The notes below the pieces were generated by a model. The model did not search any database. It had not been told where the DNA came from and saw only the letters and a program-made list of their open reading frames with translations. Of a DNA stretch of 64,000 nucleotides, positions 22,762 through 31,896 are shown one piece after another. This stretch comes from CALZKI01 sp964567585 (GTDB taxonomy: Bacteria > Bacillota > Clostridia > Lachnospirales > Lachnospiraceae). A program made the position numbers and the translations under genes. Positions within the stretch are counted from its first letter, which is position 1. Each line of letters opens with the position of its first letter. The stretch is from NCBI GenBank assembly GCA_964567585.1, contig CAZMND010000002.1, positions 8,673 through 72,672 on the forward strand, written 5' to 3'.

Positions 22762-23979
22762 ATGTTTCGTTTTTTCTTGTTTTTAAGAGGATATTACCTG
22801 ATAAAAGTACAGGGATTTGGAACTGAGCGTTTTATTAATTTGTGTAAAGCCAAAAGTATTTATTTATGGGATTTGCAGATGTCACATAATGAATATGGAA
22901 TGAAAATTTCAGTGGATGATTATAGGGAACTTAAAGAAATTGTGAATAAGACAGGGGTAAAGGTAGACATACTTAAAAAGTATGGACTACCTTTTTTATT
23001 TCTTGGAAAGAAAAGCAGGGTTTTTTATATTTGTTTTATATTGGTTGCGCTCCTGATGATATTTATAAGCAATTTATTTGTTTGGAAAATCGAATTTGAA
23101 GGGAATTATACGGTTTCGGATGAGCAGCTTGAGGACTTTTTGAAAAGTTATGAGGTGGATGAAGGCGTTTTGAAAGCCGGAATTCAATATGCATTTTTGG
23201 AAGAAAATCTTCGAAAAGAATTTTCGATAATTAAATGGTGTTCTGTGGCACTTTCCGGAAATACGTTATATATACGAATTGAAGAAAATACACTGTTAAA
23301 AGACGAAACAGCAGATGCAATGAGCGGTATTTACTCGGACATTGTTTCACAGGCAGACGGAGTTGTGACAAGTATTCTCGTAAGAAACGGTCTTGCACAG
23401 GTAAAAGTGGGAGATGCGGTGACAAAAGGCCAGATTCTTGTAACGGGAGCGGTTCCTATTTATGATGATGCATTACAAATAAAAAGTTATCACTATTATG
23501 ATGCTGATGCGGATGTTTTCATTGAAACAAGCACAAGTTATGAAGATAAATTGGATAATATGTATTTACAAAAAGAATATACGGGTCGAAAAAAGGAAAG
23601 AACGTATATCAAAATAAAAAATACGGATATACATTTGCCGTTTTCCACAGGTTTTGCTTATTACGACACTTACACCACATCGCAGCAGCTTACATTGTTT
23701 AACAGCCTTGTTTTGCCCGTATATTACGGTACTTACGAGGCCAGGGAATACTATCTGGTAGAAAAGGAATATACAAAAGAAGAGGTGCAAAAAATATTTA
23801 ATAAAAAATTAAGCAATTATTATACAAGTTTAAGTGAAAAAGGGGTACAAATTCTTCAAAAAGATGTTAAAATAGAACATAATGCGAATAATTGGGTTAT
23901 TAGGGGGAATTTTGTCGTTTCCATTAATAATTCACAGAAAGAATACAGAGAACAACAGGTGGAGAATATTATTCAATGA
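22762..23979 (+). CDS. yqfD: sporulation protein YqfD
   Basis: This 405-residue protein starts after TTAGGAGTTTAAG. The N-terminal cytoplasmic domain carries the family's Val-x-Gly-Phe-Gly-Thr-Glu-Arg-Phe-Ile-Asn region. A single TM helix lies at about residues 90-112, and the large C-terminal part (POTRA/FtsQ-like at first, then a beta domain near Val-Val-Thr-Ser-Ile-Leu-Val-Arg-Asn-Gly) is extracytoplasmic. The stop overlaps the phoH start by 4 bp. It is needed for sporulation in B. subtilis; the molecular role is unknown. Confidence 0.88.
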   Translation: MFRFFLFLRGYYLIKVQGFGTERFINLCKAKSIYLWDLQMSHNEYGMKISVDDYRELKEIVNKTGVKVDILKKYGLPFLFLGKKSRVFYICFILVALLMIFISNLFVWKIEFEGNYTVSDEQLEDFLKSYEVDEGVLKAGIQYAFLEENLRKEFSIIKWCSVALSGNTLYIRIEENTLLKDETADAMSGIYSDIVSQADGVVTSILVRNGLAQVKVGDAVTKGQILVTGAVPIYDDALQIKSYHYYDADADVFIETSTSYEDKLDNMYLQKEYTGRKKERTYIKIKNTDIHLPFSTGFAYYDTYTTSQQLTLFNSLVLPVYYGTYEAREYYLVEKEYTKEEVQKIFNKKLSNYYTSLSEKGVQILQKDVKIEHNANNWVIRGNFVVSINNSQKEYREQQVENIIQ

Positions 23980-24965
23980 ACTTGGAATTGGAATTAGAGG
24001 CTTCGGTCATAAGCAATATTTTCGGTCCCTTTGATTCTTATGTCAGAACTATCGAAAAAACATTTCATGTAATTATTGTAGACCGTGACGGCAAGATTAA
24101 AATTGCCGGAGAAAAGAGAGAAAATCTTGAGTCGGCTAAAAATGTTCTTTTGGAGTTATACAGATTATATCAGAGAGGAAATGAAATTGACGTTCAGCGC
24201 GTTAATTATGTAATCGATATGGAGAAAATTAATCAGATAGAGGCTTTGGCGGGGATGGATTCGGAATGTATCTGCCATACCATAAATGGTAAACCTATTA
24301 AACCAAAGACATTGGGACAAAAAGAATATGTAGATGCCATTAAAAACAATATGATTGTGTTTGGTCTTGGACCCGCAGGAACCGGTAAAACATATCTTGC
24401 TATGGCTATGGCAATTACTGCTTTCAAAAACGAAGAGGTAAGCCGTATTATTCTGACAAGACCGGCTATTGAAGCGGGTGAAAAATTGGGATTTTTACCG
24501 GGCGATTTACAGAGTAAAGTAGACCCGTATTTAAGACCGCTTTATGATGCACTTTATCAGATTATGGGCGCGGAAAGTTTTGCAAAAAATATGGAAAAAG
24601 GATTGATTGAAGTTGCACCGCTTGCGTATATGCGAGGAAGAACCTTGGATAATGCCTATATTATTTTGGATGAAGCACAGAATACCACGCCTGCCCAGAT
24701 GAAAATGTTTTTAACAAGAATCGGTTTTGGTTCGAAGGTGGTTATTACGGGGGATGCGACCCAGAAGGATTTATCGCCTGGAACAAAGTCGGGACTGGAT
24801 ATAGCGGTGAAAGTTTTATCCAAAATTGAGGACATTGCTTTTTGTAATCTGACAAGTAAAGACGTTGTACGTCATCCGCTTGTACAGAAAATAGTAAAAG
24901 CGTATGATAATTACGAGCAAAGGGAACAAAAGAAAACAAGCAGGAATCAAAAAAATGGAAGATAG
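23976..24965 (+). CDS. phoH: PhoH-family ATPase
   Basis: This 329-residue protein has the PhoH domain from about residue 115 with the P-loop Gly-Pro-Ala-Gly-Thr-Gly-Lys-Thr and Walker B Ile-Ile-Leu-Asp-Glu-Ala-Gln-Asn. The family's Thr-Arg-Pro-Ala-Ile-Glu-Ala-Gly-Glu and Gly-Arg-Thr-Leu segments are also seen. The N-terminal ~110 residues are a KH-like RNA-binding region. PhoH proteins neighbour ybeY in many bacteria and are thought to act in RNA metabolism. The gene overlaps yqfD at its start and the HD-like protein at its end. Confidence 0.93.
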   Translation: MNLELELEASVISNIFGPFDSYVRTIEKTFHVIIVDRDGKIKIAGEKRENLESAKNVLLELYRLYQRGNEIDVQRVNYVIDMEKINQIEALAGMDSECICHTINGKPIKPKTLGQKEYVDAIKNNMIVFGLGPAGTGKTYLAMAMAITAFKNEEVSRIILTRPAIEAGEKLGFLPGDLQSKVDPYLRPLYDALYQIMGAESFAKNMEKGLIEVAPLAYMRGRTLDNAYIILDEAQNTTPAQMKMFLTRIGFGSKVVITGDATQKDLSPGTKSGLDIAVKVLSKIEDIAFCNLTSKDVVRHPLVQKIVKAYDNYEQREQKKTSRNQKNGR

Positions 24966-26163
24966 AGAGAAATATTTACAGCTTAGAAGCAGATTTATAA
25001 ATATAGTACTGTTTTTTGTAACGCTTGTAGCTGTTACGGGTAGCAGTTTTTTGTATACAAAAGATATGGTTCAGATAATCCGTAATGCGGTTATCAGCTG
25101 TATCTGTCTTGGCACGATTATTTTTTTACTTGCAGAAGCAAGAATCAAACATTCTTATCAGGAAGATAATGAAGAACATCCGATACGGTTTATGATATGT
25201 TTTCTTGCAGGTGTATTTCTTGCAGTACTTTTGCCGATTTTGCCTATAACAGGTTGGCCGTATGTAGTGGTATTTATTGTATTGACCTTATTCAGCAATG
25301 CACTTGTAGGTATTGTTAGTGCTTCGTATTTGTTGATGGTAAGTGTGTTATTAAGCAGTAGTGCCGATGTCAATACGTTTTGTCTTTATTTTGTAAGCGG
25401 TATTATCTGTAGTATTTTATTTCAAAAACTGGATGAGGATTTTAAAATCGCATATCCGCTTATGTTGTCCGTGATGATTATTGTTATGTGTGAAGTTGCG
25501 AATGCGGTTTTGTTTATAAATGAGACCTTGCACTGGGAACTTTTAATTATTCCGGCGGTAAACGTGGTTGTTAGTACTATTTTGATTTTGATTATTTTAA
25601 AACTATATGGCCAGTTGATTGTATTTAAGTTCCGTGAAAGATTTCTGATTATCAATGATACGGAATGTCCTTTGATGGTTGAATTAAAGGAAAAAGATGC
25701 CAATTTATATCTTCATACGGTACATGTGGCTTATTTGAGTGATAAACTGGCTACCGCGCTTGATTTGGACGGTCAGTGTGTGAAGACGTTGTCATATTAT
25801 TATAAAATTGGCGTTTTGCAAGGAGAAGCAAACTTCGAAAATGCTATGACTGCGATTGAGGATTATGAATTCCCTTCTTACACATATGATTATTTGAAGG
25901 ATGTTATTGAAAACCAAAACTGTCCAAACACCAAGGAAGCGTTTGTTGTGTTGATTGCTGAGATGATTATATCTTCAATGGAATATTTACACACGAAAAA
26001 TGCCAATAAAGAAATACAATATGAACAGGTGATTTTAGCACTCCTTAAAAAGAAAATGGACAGTGTTTTCCCAAAGAAGTGCGGAATTACTTATGGTGAA
26101 GCGGAAATTGTAAAACATATACTTTTGGAGGAAAAATTGTATTATGATTTTTTACATAGATAA
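24955..26163 (+). CDS. PgpH-like membrane protein with degenerate HD domain
   Basis: The start at 24955 (MEDREKYLQL, overlapping the phoH end) gives 402 residues. About seven TM helices cover residues 17-215, like the 7TM domain of the cyclic-di-AMP phosphodiesterase PgpH, which occupies this place between phoH and ybeY in related genomes. The C-terminal soluble domain aligns with the PgpH HD domain, but the metal ligands are gone: the family's Tyr-His-Asp-Ile-Gly-Lys region reads Tyr-Tyr-Lys-Ile-Gly-Val, and the preceding His-His-Ser region reads Leu-His-Thr. The large extracellular N-terminal domain of PgpH is also missing. It is therefore probably catalytically dead, perhaps a sensor or a relic. 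The PgpH link is by eye and by gene position. Confidence 0.7.
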   Translation: MEDREKYLQLRSRFINIVLFFVTLVAVTGSSFLYTKDMVQIIRNAVISCICLGTIIFLLAEARIKHSYQEDNEEHPIRFMICFLAGVFLAVLLPILPITGWPYVVVFIVLTLFSNALVGIVSASYLLMVSVLLSSSADVNTFCLYFVSGIICSILFQKLDEDFKIAYPLMLSVMIIVMCEVANAVLFINETLHWELLIIPAVNVVVSTILILIILKLYGQLIVFKFRERFLIINDTECPLMVELKEKDANLYLHTVHVAYLSDKLATALDLDGQCVKTLSYYYKIGVLQGEANFENAMTAIEDYEFPSYTYDYLKDVIENQNCPNTKEAFVVLIAEMIISSMEYLHTKNANKEIQYEQVILALLKKKMDSVFPKKCGITYGEAEIVKHILLEEKLYYDFLHR

Positions 26164-26650
26164 CGAATGTAATGTGGATTTTTCATTCGATATAAATGAG
26201 ATTGCAGGGATGGTAATTGAGAAGGCAATTGAATATGTGAAATGTCCATATGATGCAGAGGTGAATTTGTTAATAACAGACAACGAAGGTATCCGTGAAT
26301 ATAACAGGGATTACAGGGAGATTGACAAAGAAACCGATGTTTTAAGTTTTCCGAATGTGGATTATGAAGTTCCGGCGGATTTTTCACATGTAGAAGAACA
26401 TTTTGAAGATTATTTTGATCCGGACAGTGGAAGGCTTGTTCTTGGAGATATGATAATTTCTGCCCAAAAGGTTTTAGAGCAGGCAGAAGCTTATGGACAT
26501 AGCACGAAGCGGGAATTTGCGTTTTTGATTGCGCATAGTATGCTGCATTTATGTGGTTATGACCATATGGAAGATGCAGAGCGGATAGAAATGGAAAAGC
26601 ATCAGGAAGCCATTTTAAATGCATTAGAGATTAGACGGGATACGGAATAG
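26144..26650 (+). CDS. ybeY: endoribonuclease YbeY (rRNA maturation factor)
   Basis: This 168-residue protein starts after GGAGGAAAAATT inside the end of the previous gene. The zinc motif H-x3-H-x5-H is present as His-Ser-Met-Leu-His-Leu-Cys-Gly-Tyr-Asp-His, with the upstream Asp-Val-Leu-Ser-Phe-Pro and Leu-Gly-Asp-Met-Ile-Ile segments characteristic of the family. YbeY acts in 16S rRNA 3'-end processing and ribosome quality control. The phoH-ybeY pairing is conserved. In many clostridia diacylglycerol kinase, cytidine deaminase and era follow; here they do not. Confidence 0.95.
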   Translation: MIFYIDNECNVDFSFDINEIAGMVIEKAIEYVKCPYDAEVNLLITDNEGIREYNRDYREIDKETDVLSFPNVDYEVPADFSHVEEHFEDYFDPDSGRLVLGDMIISAQKVLEQAEAYGHSTKREFAFLIAHSMLHLCGYDHMEDAERIEMEKHQEAILNALEIRRDTE

Positions 26651-26660
26651 AGGAGCACAA

Positions 26661-28289
26661 ATGAATTCAAAACAACAAATATTATTAAATAAAATTGAAT
26701 ATTTGTTCAAATTCTTTTATATATTAGGTATTTTAGCAGTGTTGGCGATGCTGGATGACGTGGGAAAGGATTATATAATTGCATCGTTTATGGTGTTTAT
26801 GCTCATATATCTTTTTTGTGGTCTTTCGTTGCCGCAAGCTTTTCAAAATGTGGTAAAACCGCGTTTTCAGAAGCAGCAGTTTAAAAATGCAAAAACGGTT
26901 TTTAAAAGCACGGTATTGTATTTACTGATTGTTGAAGGCATTGCAATGATTGTGGCATTTGTTTTTGTAGATAAAATGTCTGCGTTTTTACATGTTGTAA
27001 AGCCTTTTCCATATGGGATAGGGTTGTTTTTGCCGCTTCTTGTGTTGGTTCCGCTCAACGAGGTGTTTCGCACCTATTATCAATGTTATAACAGAAGGCT
27101 GACTGTTATTATTTCAAGAGTATTGGGCTTTGTTACCGCATTGGTTGTAGGAATAGGCGTGTACAATCCTTTAAAAGAATACGGCATTAAAGTGGATGCG
27201 TTGTTAAAGAGCAGTTGTATGGAAAATCTGTATGCATCTTTAACAATACCGATTGCGCTTCTGGCTTCGCAGATTATGGTGTTATTGTGTATGGGATGGA
27301 TGTATCTTGTATATAAACCATACATCAGAAAACAGACTACCAATGATTTGACCAAGTATAATGAAAACATTTTCGGAATGCTGCCGGTTGTTGCCAGAGC
27401 ACATATAGCAGTAAATATCCATAAAATAAGTATATATCTGCTTGTTTTTGCGGCATTTATTTTCTGCTCTTTTTATAATAGAAAAGCGCCGGGACTTGAG
27501 AATGCCAATACATCCTTTGGAATTTTGGCGATTGTGCTATGTGTGACGATACTTGTTCCGTATTTTGTCACCAAGGCTTTCACATTAAAATATATTATAC
27601 GATACAGGAAAATGTTAAAAAACGAAGATATACGAGGTGTAAAGGCGTATTTATGGAATCGTACACATAAATACGTTATAATAACTTTCGCGCTTGCCGT
27701 TTTCTTTATTGTAATGGCGGAAAGTGTTATTTATATTTTGACCGGAAATACTTCGCCGCAGTATGTTGTCCATATGCAGATTTTATCGTTTGCATTTGCA
27801 TTGGTACCTTTATACAGTTTGTATGGGATGTTCCTTACCAATATCGGAAAATCAAAGAGTGTACTTGCTATTAACTACATTTCGCTTTTTGTATCCGTGA
27901 TTATAACATTTTTGTTGTATAAAACTCCGGCTGTTGGAGGATACAGTATCAGCATCGGTATTATATGTTATTTTATACTTGCTTTTATTGCAGAGTTCTT
28001 TGTTTTGGAAAGAGAATCAGGCTTTAATAAAAATGTTATGAAACTTTTTGTATTACCGACGCTTGGAACCTTTGTAATGGGAATTATTTTATTGCTTTTA
28101 GAAAAAGCAATCGGTATAACACAGCAAAGAATTTTACAGCTTGTGATTGTAGTCGGTCTTTTGATTTTATGTGTGCTTTTATATATGATTCTTCTTTTGG
28201 TATTACATTGTGTGGACGAAGAGGAACTAAACGGTGGTTTCTGTGGACGCATTATGTATAAACTTGGCGAATTATTGCACATTTTTTAA
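26661..28289 (+). CDS. MOP-superfamily polysaccharide/lipid flippase-like membrane protein
   Basis: This 542-residue protein has roughly 14 hydrophobic helices through its full length and a basic loop near the middle, as in SpoVB/MurJ/Wzx transporters of the MVF/MOP group. It starts after AGAGGAGCAC, 11 bp after ybeY. The C-terminal cytoplasmic end (Asp-Glu-Glu-Glu-Leu-Asn-Gly-Gly) resembles the end of SpoVB-type proteins. It could export a cell-wall or surface polymer precursor. The family call rests on topology and general likeness, not on a diagnostic motif. Confidence 0.6.
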   Translation: MNSKQQILLNKIEYLFKFFYILGILAVLAMLDDVGKDYIIASFMVFMLIYLFCGLSLPQAFQNVVKPRFQKQQFKNAKTVFKSTVLYLLIVEGIAMIVAFVFVDKMSAFLHVVKPFPYGIGLFLPLLVLVPLNEVFRTYYQCYNRRLTVIISRVLGFVTALVVGIGVYNPLKEYGIKVDALLKSSCMENLYASLTIPIALLASQIMVLLCMGWMYLVYKPYIRKQTTNDLTKYNENIFGMLPVVARAHIAVNIHKISIYLLVFAAFIFCSFYNRKAPGLENANTSFGILAIVLCVTILVPYFVTKAFTLKYIIRYRKMLKNEDIRGVKAYLWNRTHKYVIITFALAVFFIVMAESVIYILTGNTSPQYVVHMQILSFAFALVPLYSLYGMFLTNIGKSKSVLAINYISLFVSVIITFLLYKTPAVGGYSISIGIICYFILAFIAEFFVLERESGFNKNVMKLFVLPTLGTFVMGIILLLLEKAIGITQQRILQLVIVVGLLILCVLLYMILLLVLHCVDEEELNGGFCGRIMYKLGELLHIF

Positions 28290-28354
28290 AAAATGAAATG
28301 AAATGAATATTTTGGTAAAAAAACGTTGATAATTTTTTTAAGGAGCGTGATGAT

Positions 28355-28984
28355 ATGCACACATTAAAAAGAATCGGCGTTTTTTTATTTGTTTTCGGAA
28401 TTGCTTTTATGGCCGGGATTTACAGCGAAAAGTTTATGAACTCTTTTTATCCTCACAGATATGAAAATGAGATAAACCCAATATCTGTTTCGAAGCCGGA
28501 TAATAGTGAAGAAAACATAAAACCTGCCATACAGAGTGAAGAACTAATCACTGCGGATACAAAGCTTATTATTATAGAACACAATTTGGAGTCCGGGGAA
28601 GAAATTAAAGGCGAAAATGTGATGCCGACAAAATATATAGGACTTAACAGGGAGCGTTTTATAGAAGAAATGGAAATCTACGAAATATCTCCGGCGTTGT
28701 CAGATATAAAAAAAGGATTTAGAAGTCTTGCGGTTGTAAGTTTTTCGAGTAAAGAAATACAACTTCAGAAGAATTATTCGAACAGTGCGATTAAAATGCG
28801 TTTTTATATGGTGTCGAAAGATAATAAACTTGTTGTATATTACGAGGATATGGAAACCGTCTTTTTGACAACAGATATTTCAATGGAAAATCTCCCGGAA
28901 AATGTCAGACTGGAAATTTTAAATAAAAAGTACTTTGAATCGGAAGAAGAATTATATAATTTTCTTGAGTCTTATTCAAGTTAG
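28355..28984 (+). CDS. BofC-like membrane-anchored protein
   Basis: This 209-residue protein starts after AAGGAGCGTG. One TM helix or uncleaved signal lies at about residues 6-23, followed by a Ser/Glu-rich linker and an extracytoplasmic domain. Its C-terminal ~80 residues (Tyr-Ile-Gly...Leu-Ala-Val-Val-Ser-Phe-Ser, then Phe-Tyr-Met-Val-x5-Lys-Leu-Val-Val-Tyr) resemble BofC C-terminal domains of spore formers. BofC controls sigma-K processing in B. subtilis; whether this protein does so is unknown. It stands alone between the flippase and the flavoprotein. Confidence 0.5.
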   Translation: MHTLKRIGVFLFVFGIAFMAGIYSEKFMNSFYPHRYENEINPISVSKPDNSEENIKPAIQSEELITADTKLIIIEHNLESGEEIKGENVMPTKYIGLNRERFIEEMEIYEISPALSDIKKGFRSLAVVSFSSKEIQLQKNYSNSAIKMRFYMVSKDNKLVVYYEDMETVFLTTDISMENLPENVRLEILNKKYFESEEELYNFLESYSS

Positions 28985-29026
28985 TATTATAATTTGAAAT
29001 AGTGAGTATTGTGGGAGGAGTCTGTA

Positions 29027-30265
29027 ATGCAGGTGAAAATTGCGGTAATAGGTGGCGGAGCCGCAGGTATGATGGCTGCAATTGCTGCGGCGAAAAAAGG
29101 CGCAGATGTAACTATCATAGAAGCGACCGGCCGTATTGGAAATAAAATATTGCTGACAGGTAATGGCAAGTGCAATTTTTCTAATCTTTTCTTGGATGAA
29201 TCCTGCTATTATTGCAAGGATAAAGAATTTTTGATGCGGTTATTTGAAAGATTTTCTGCCAAGGATGTTATGGCATTTTTTGAAGATGCAGGCATGCTTA
29301 TAAAAAATAGAGACGGCTATTTGTATCCGATTGGAGAGCAGGCATCCATCGTGCTTGATATTTTAAGGATGGAACTGAAAAAATTCGGTGTTTCAATTAT
29401 AACCGAGAAAAAAGTAACTAAAGTTACGAAAGAAAAAGAGACATTCTTTGTATACACGGAAAATGATGAAGAATATTATTTTGATAAAGTGATTGTCACA
29501 ACGGGTGGTAGAAGCTATCCAAAAACCGGTTCTGACGGAAGCGGTTATAAGCTTGCAAAGAAAATGGGACATCGCATAATACCTACGGTTCCGGCGCTTG
29601 TACAGCTTGTGGGACGTGATGATTTTTATAAAATGATAGCAGGAGTCCGTACGGAAGGAAGTGTTTCCATATATGTAGATGAGGTACTTGTCCGTATGGA
29701 ACAGGGCGAAATACAATTTACGGATTATGGTATTTCCGGAATTCCGGTATTTCAACTTAGCAGACTGGTGTCTTATGGCTTGTTTGAACAGAAAAATGTG
29801 AAAATAATTGCAGATGTGTTGCCGGAATTAAAATTGGATGAATTAAAAAGTATGGTAGATACACGTCTTATATTACATAAAGAGAATACATTGGAAGAAT
29901 TTATGTGCGGACTTGCCAATAAGAAGCTATGTCTTTGGGCTATCAAACAAGCGGGATGTAAACCGGCAGATATTGTAAAAAGTAAGTCGCCAAAAGAACT
30001 TTTTGAAATAGTAAAGCAACTTAAGAATATTGTATTTAATATTATAGATACAAAGGGCTATGCAACAGCACAGGTAACTGCCGGTGGTGTGGATGTTTGT
30101 GAACTGGATGAAAACTTGCAGTCAAAGTTTGTGAAGGGCTTATATTTTGCAGGGGAAATAGTGGATGTTGACGGTATTTGCGGAGGATATAATCTTCAGT
30201 GGGCATTTGCCGGCGGATATTTGGCAGGCTGTGATGCCGCCACAGAAAAGGTAAATAACAGATAA
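29027..30265 (+). CDS. HI0933/YhiN-family flavoprotein
   Basis: I choose ATG 29027 (MQVKIAVIGGG), 7 bases after GGGAGGAG; a TTG 18 bp upstream would overlap that ribosome-binding site. The product has 412 residues. The FAD dinucleotide fold Gly-Gly-Gly-Ala-Ala-Gly, the family motif Gly-Asn-Lys-Ile-Leu-Leu-Thr-Gly-Asn-Gly-Lys-Cys-Asn, Thr-Thr-Gly-Gly-Arg-Ser-Tyr-Pro and the C-terminal Gly-Gly-Tyr-Asn-Leu-Gln-Trp-Ala are all typical. Related BaiN proteins reduce bile-acid intermediates in gut clostridia, but this family is broad and the substrate here is unknown. Confidence 0.88.
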   Translation: MQVKIAVIGGGAAGMMAAIAAAKKGADVTIIEATGRIGNKILLTGNGKCNFSNLFLDESCYYCKDKEFLMRLFERFSAKDVMAFFEDAGMLIKNRDGYLYPIGEQASIVLDILRMELKKFGVSIITEKKVTKVTKEKETFFVYTENDEEYYFDKVIVTTGGRSYPKTGSDGSGYKLAKKMGHRIIPTVPALVQLVGRDDFYKMIAGVRTEGSVSIYVDEVLVRMEQGEIQFTDYGISGIPVFQLSRLVSYGLFEQKNVKIIADVLPELKLDELKSMVDTRLILHKENTLEEFMCGLANKKLCLWAIKQAGCKPADIVKSKSPKELFEIVKQLKNIVFNIIDTKGYATAQVTAGGVDVCELDENLQSKFVKGLYFAGEIVDVDGICGGYNLQWAFAGGYLAGCDAATEKVNNR

Positions 30266-30266
30266 T

Positions 30267-31892
30267 ATGATTCGGATTTCGCAGTTAAAATTAGAGGTAA
30301 ACCACACTGAGAAACAGCTTGTTTCAAAAATATGTAAAACGCTTCGCATTAATGAGGATATGCTGACAGACTATCAGATTCAGAAGTTGTCCATTGATGC
30401 CAGAAAAAAGCCGCAAATTTTTTACATATATGTTGTGGATGTTAAAGTTAATAATGAAAAACAGGTACTTGCAAAAGTAAAAGATAACAATGTACAAAAA
30501 ATAGTGAAAGACCCCTATGCTTTTGTATGCTCCGGAAAAGAAAAACTTCCCTTTAGACCGGTAGTTATCGGTTCCGGACCGGCGGGGCTTTTCTGCGCTT
30601 ATATGCTTTCCCAAAACGGTTATTGCCCGATATTGTTGGAACAGGGCGAGGATGTAGATAAACGAAGTAAAACCGTGGAGGAATTTTGGACCAAAGGGGT
30701 TTTAAAAAAGTATTCCAATGTACAGTTTGGTGAAGGCGGAGCGGGTACTTTTTCGGATGGAAAATTAAATACTTTGGTAAAGGACAAGTACGGAAGAAAC
30801 AAAAAGGTTTTGGAGGTATTTGTAGAAAACGGTGCGCCGGAAAATATTTTATACGAAGCCAAGCCGCACATTGGGACGGATATTTTAAAAACAGTGGTTA
30901 AAAACATGAGAAACCGCATCAGAGAATGGGGCGGGGACGTTTTGTTTGAAAAACTGGTTACGGACATTGAGTTTGAAAAAAACGCTGTGAAAAGTGTTAT
31001 TGTCAACGGCAAAGAAGTATTAGAAACAAATTGTGTTGTTTTGGCAATTGGTCACAGTGCAAGAGACACTTTTGAAATGTTGTATCAGAAGGGCGTTGTA
31101 ATGGAATCCAAGGAATTTGCGGTAGGTTTTCGCGTGGAACATCCGCAAAAACTGATTAATACTGAAATGTATGGCAGTCAGATGGCTGATAAATTACCGC
31201 CTGCACCATACAAAGTGACGGCAAAAACATCTTTAGGGAGAGGTGTTTATTCTTTCTGTATGTGCCCGGGAGGCTATGTGGTGAACGCATCCAGCGAAGA
31301 AAAAAAGCTGGCCATTAATGGTATGAGTTACAGTAAAAGAGACAGTAAAAGCGCAAACAGTGCGATTATTATTTCGGTTACCAGGGAAGACTTTGAGTCG
31401 GATAATCCGCTGGCGGGTATAGAATTTCAGCGAAGAATTGAAGAGAAGGCTTATAAACTTGGCGAAGGCAGTATTCCGTATTGCACCTATGGGCAACTTT
31501 GCGATTCAATGGGCGCAAAAAACGTTTTAAAAGGCCAAAATACGGATTGTTTTACGGGATTCGAGAGAAATACCAAGGGGAACGCAAAAAAAGCCGATTT
31601 GGGTAGTTTTTTCAAAGAGGATATGATGCAAGGTTTTGTGGAAGGAATGAGTCATTTTGATAAAATTATTCCGGGCTTTGCACACCCTGAAACAAAAATA
31701 TATGCAGTGGAAAGCCGGACATCGTCACCTGTACGCATTATAAGGGATAACGAAACACTTACAAGTAATTTTGACGGTTTATATCCTTGCGGAGAAGGTG
31801 CGGGCTACGCCGGCGGAATCACCTCGGCAGGAATGGACGGCATTAAAGTGGCAGAAAAAATTGCCTCAATATATAGACCTATAAAGGAGTAA
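30267..31892 (+). CDS. FAD-dependent dehydrogenase, COG2509 family
   Basis: This 541-residue protein begins 1 bp after the previous stop. An N-terminal ~90-residue domain precedes the FAD fold Gly-Ser-Gly-Pro-Ala-Gly-Leu-Phe. The hallmark Phe-Gly-Glu-Gly-Gly-Ala-Gly-Thr-Phe-Ser-Asp-Gly-Lys-Leu segment and the C-terminal Pro-Cys-Gly-Glu-Gly-Ala-Gly-Tyr-Ala-Gly-Gly-Ile motif identify the COG2509 group. These proteins are widespread and uncharacterised. Two consecutive flavoproteins suggest co-transcription; no partner that would reveal a substrate is nearby. Confidence 0.88.
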   Translation: MIRISQLKLEVNHTEKQLVSKICKTLRINEDMLTDYQIQKLSIDARKKPQIFYIYVVDVKVNNEKQVLAKVKDNNVQKIVKDPYAFVCSGKEKLPFRPVVIGSGPAGLFCAYMLSQNGYCPILLEQGEDVDKRSKTVEEFWTKGVLKKYSNVQFGEGGAGTFSDGKLNTLVKDKYGRNKKVLEVFVENGAPENILYEAKPHIGTDILKTVVKNMRNRIREWGGDVLFEKLVTDIEFEKNAVKSVIVNGKEVLETNCVVLAIGHSARDTFEMLYQKGVVMESKEFAVGFRVEHPQKLINTEMYGSQMADKLPPAPYKVTAKTSLGRGVYSFCMCPGGYVVNASSEEKKLAINGMSYSKRDSKSANSAIIISVTREDFESDNPLAGIEFQRRIEEKAYKLGEGSIPYCTYGQLCDSMGAKNVLKGQNTDCFTGFERNTKGNAKKADLGSFFKEDMMQGFVEGMSHFDKIIPGFAHPETKIYAVESRTSSPVRIIRDNETLTSNFDGLYPCGEGAGYAGGITSAGMDGIKVAEKIASIYRPIKE

Positions 31893-31896
31893 AATC

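Noticed and set aside
26142..26624. Minus-strand open frame of 160 codons over ybeY
   Set aside because: It is a shadow of ybeY; composition rich in His, Leu, Ser and Gln is typical of antisense frames.
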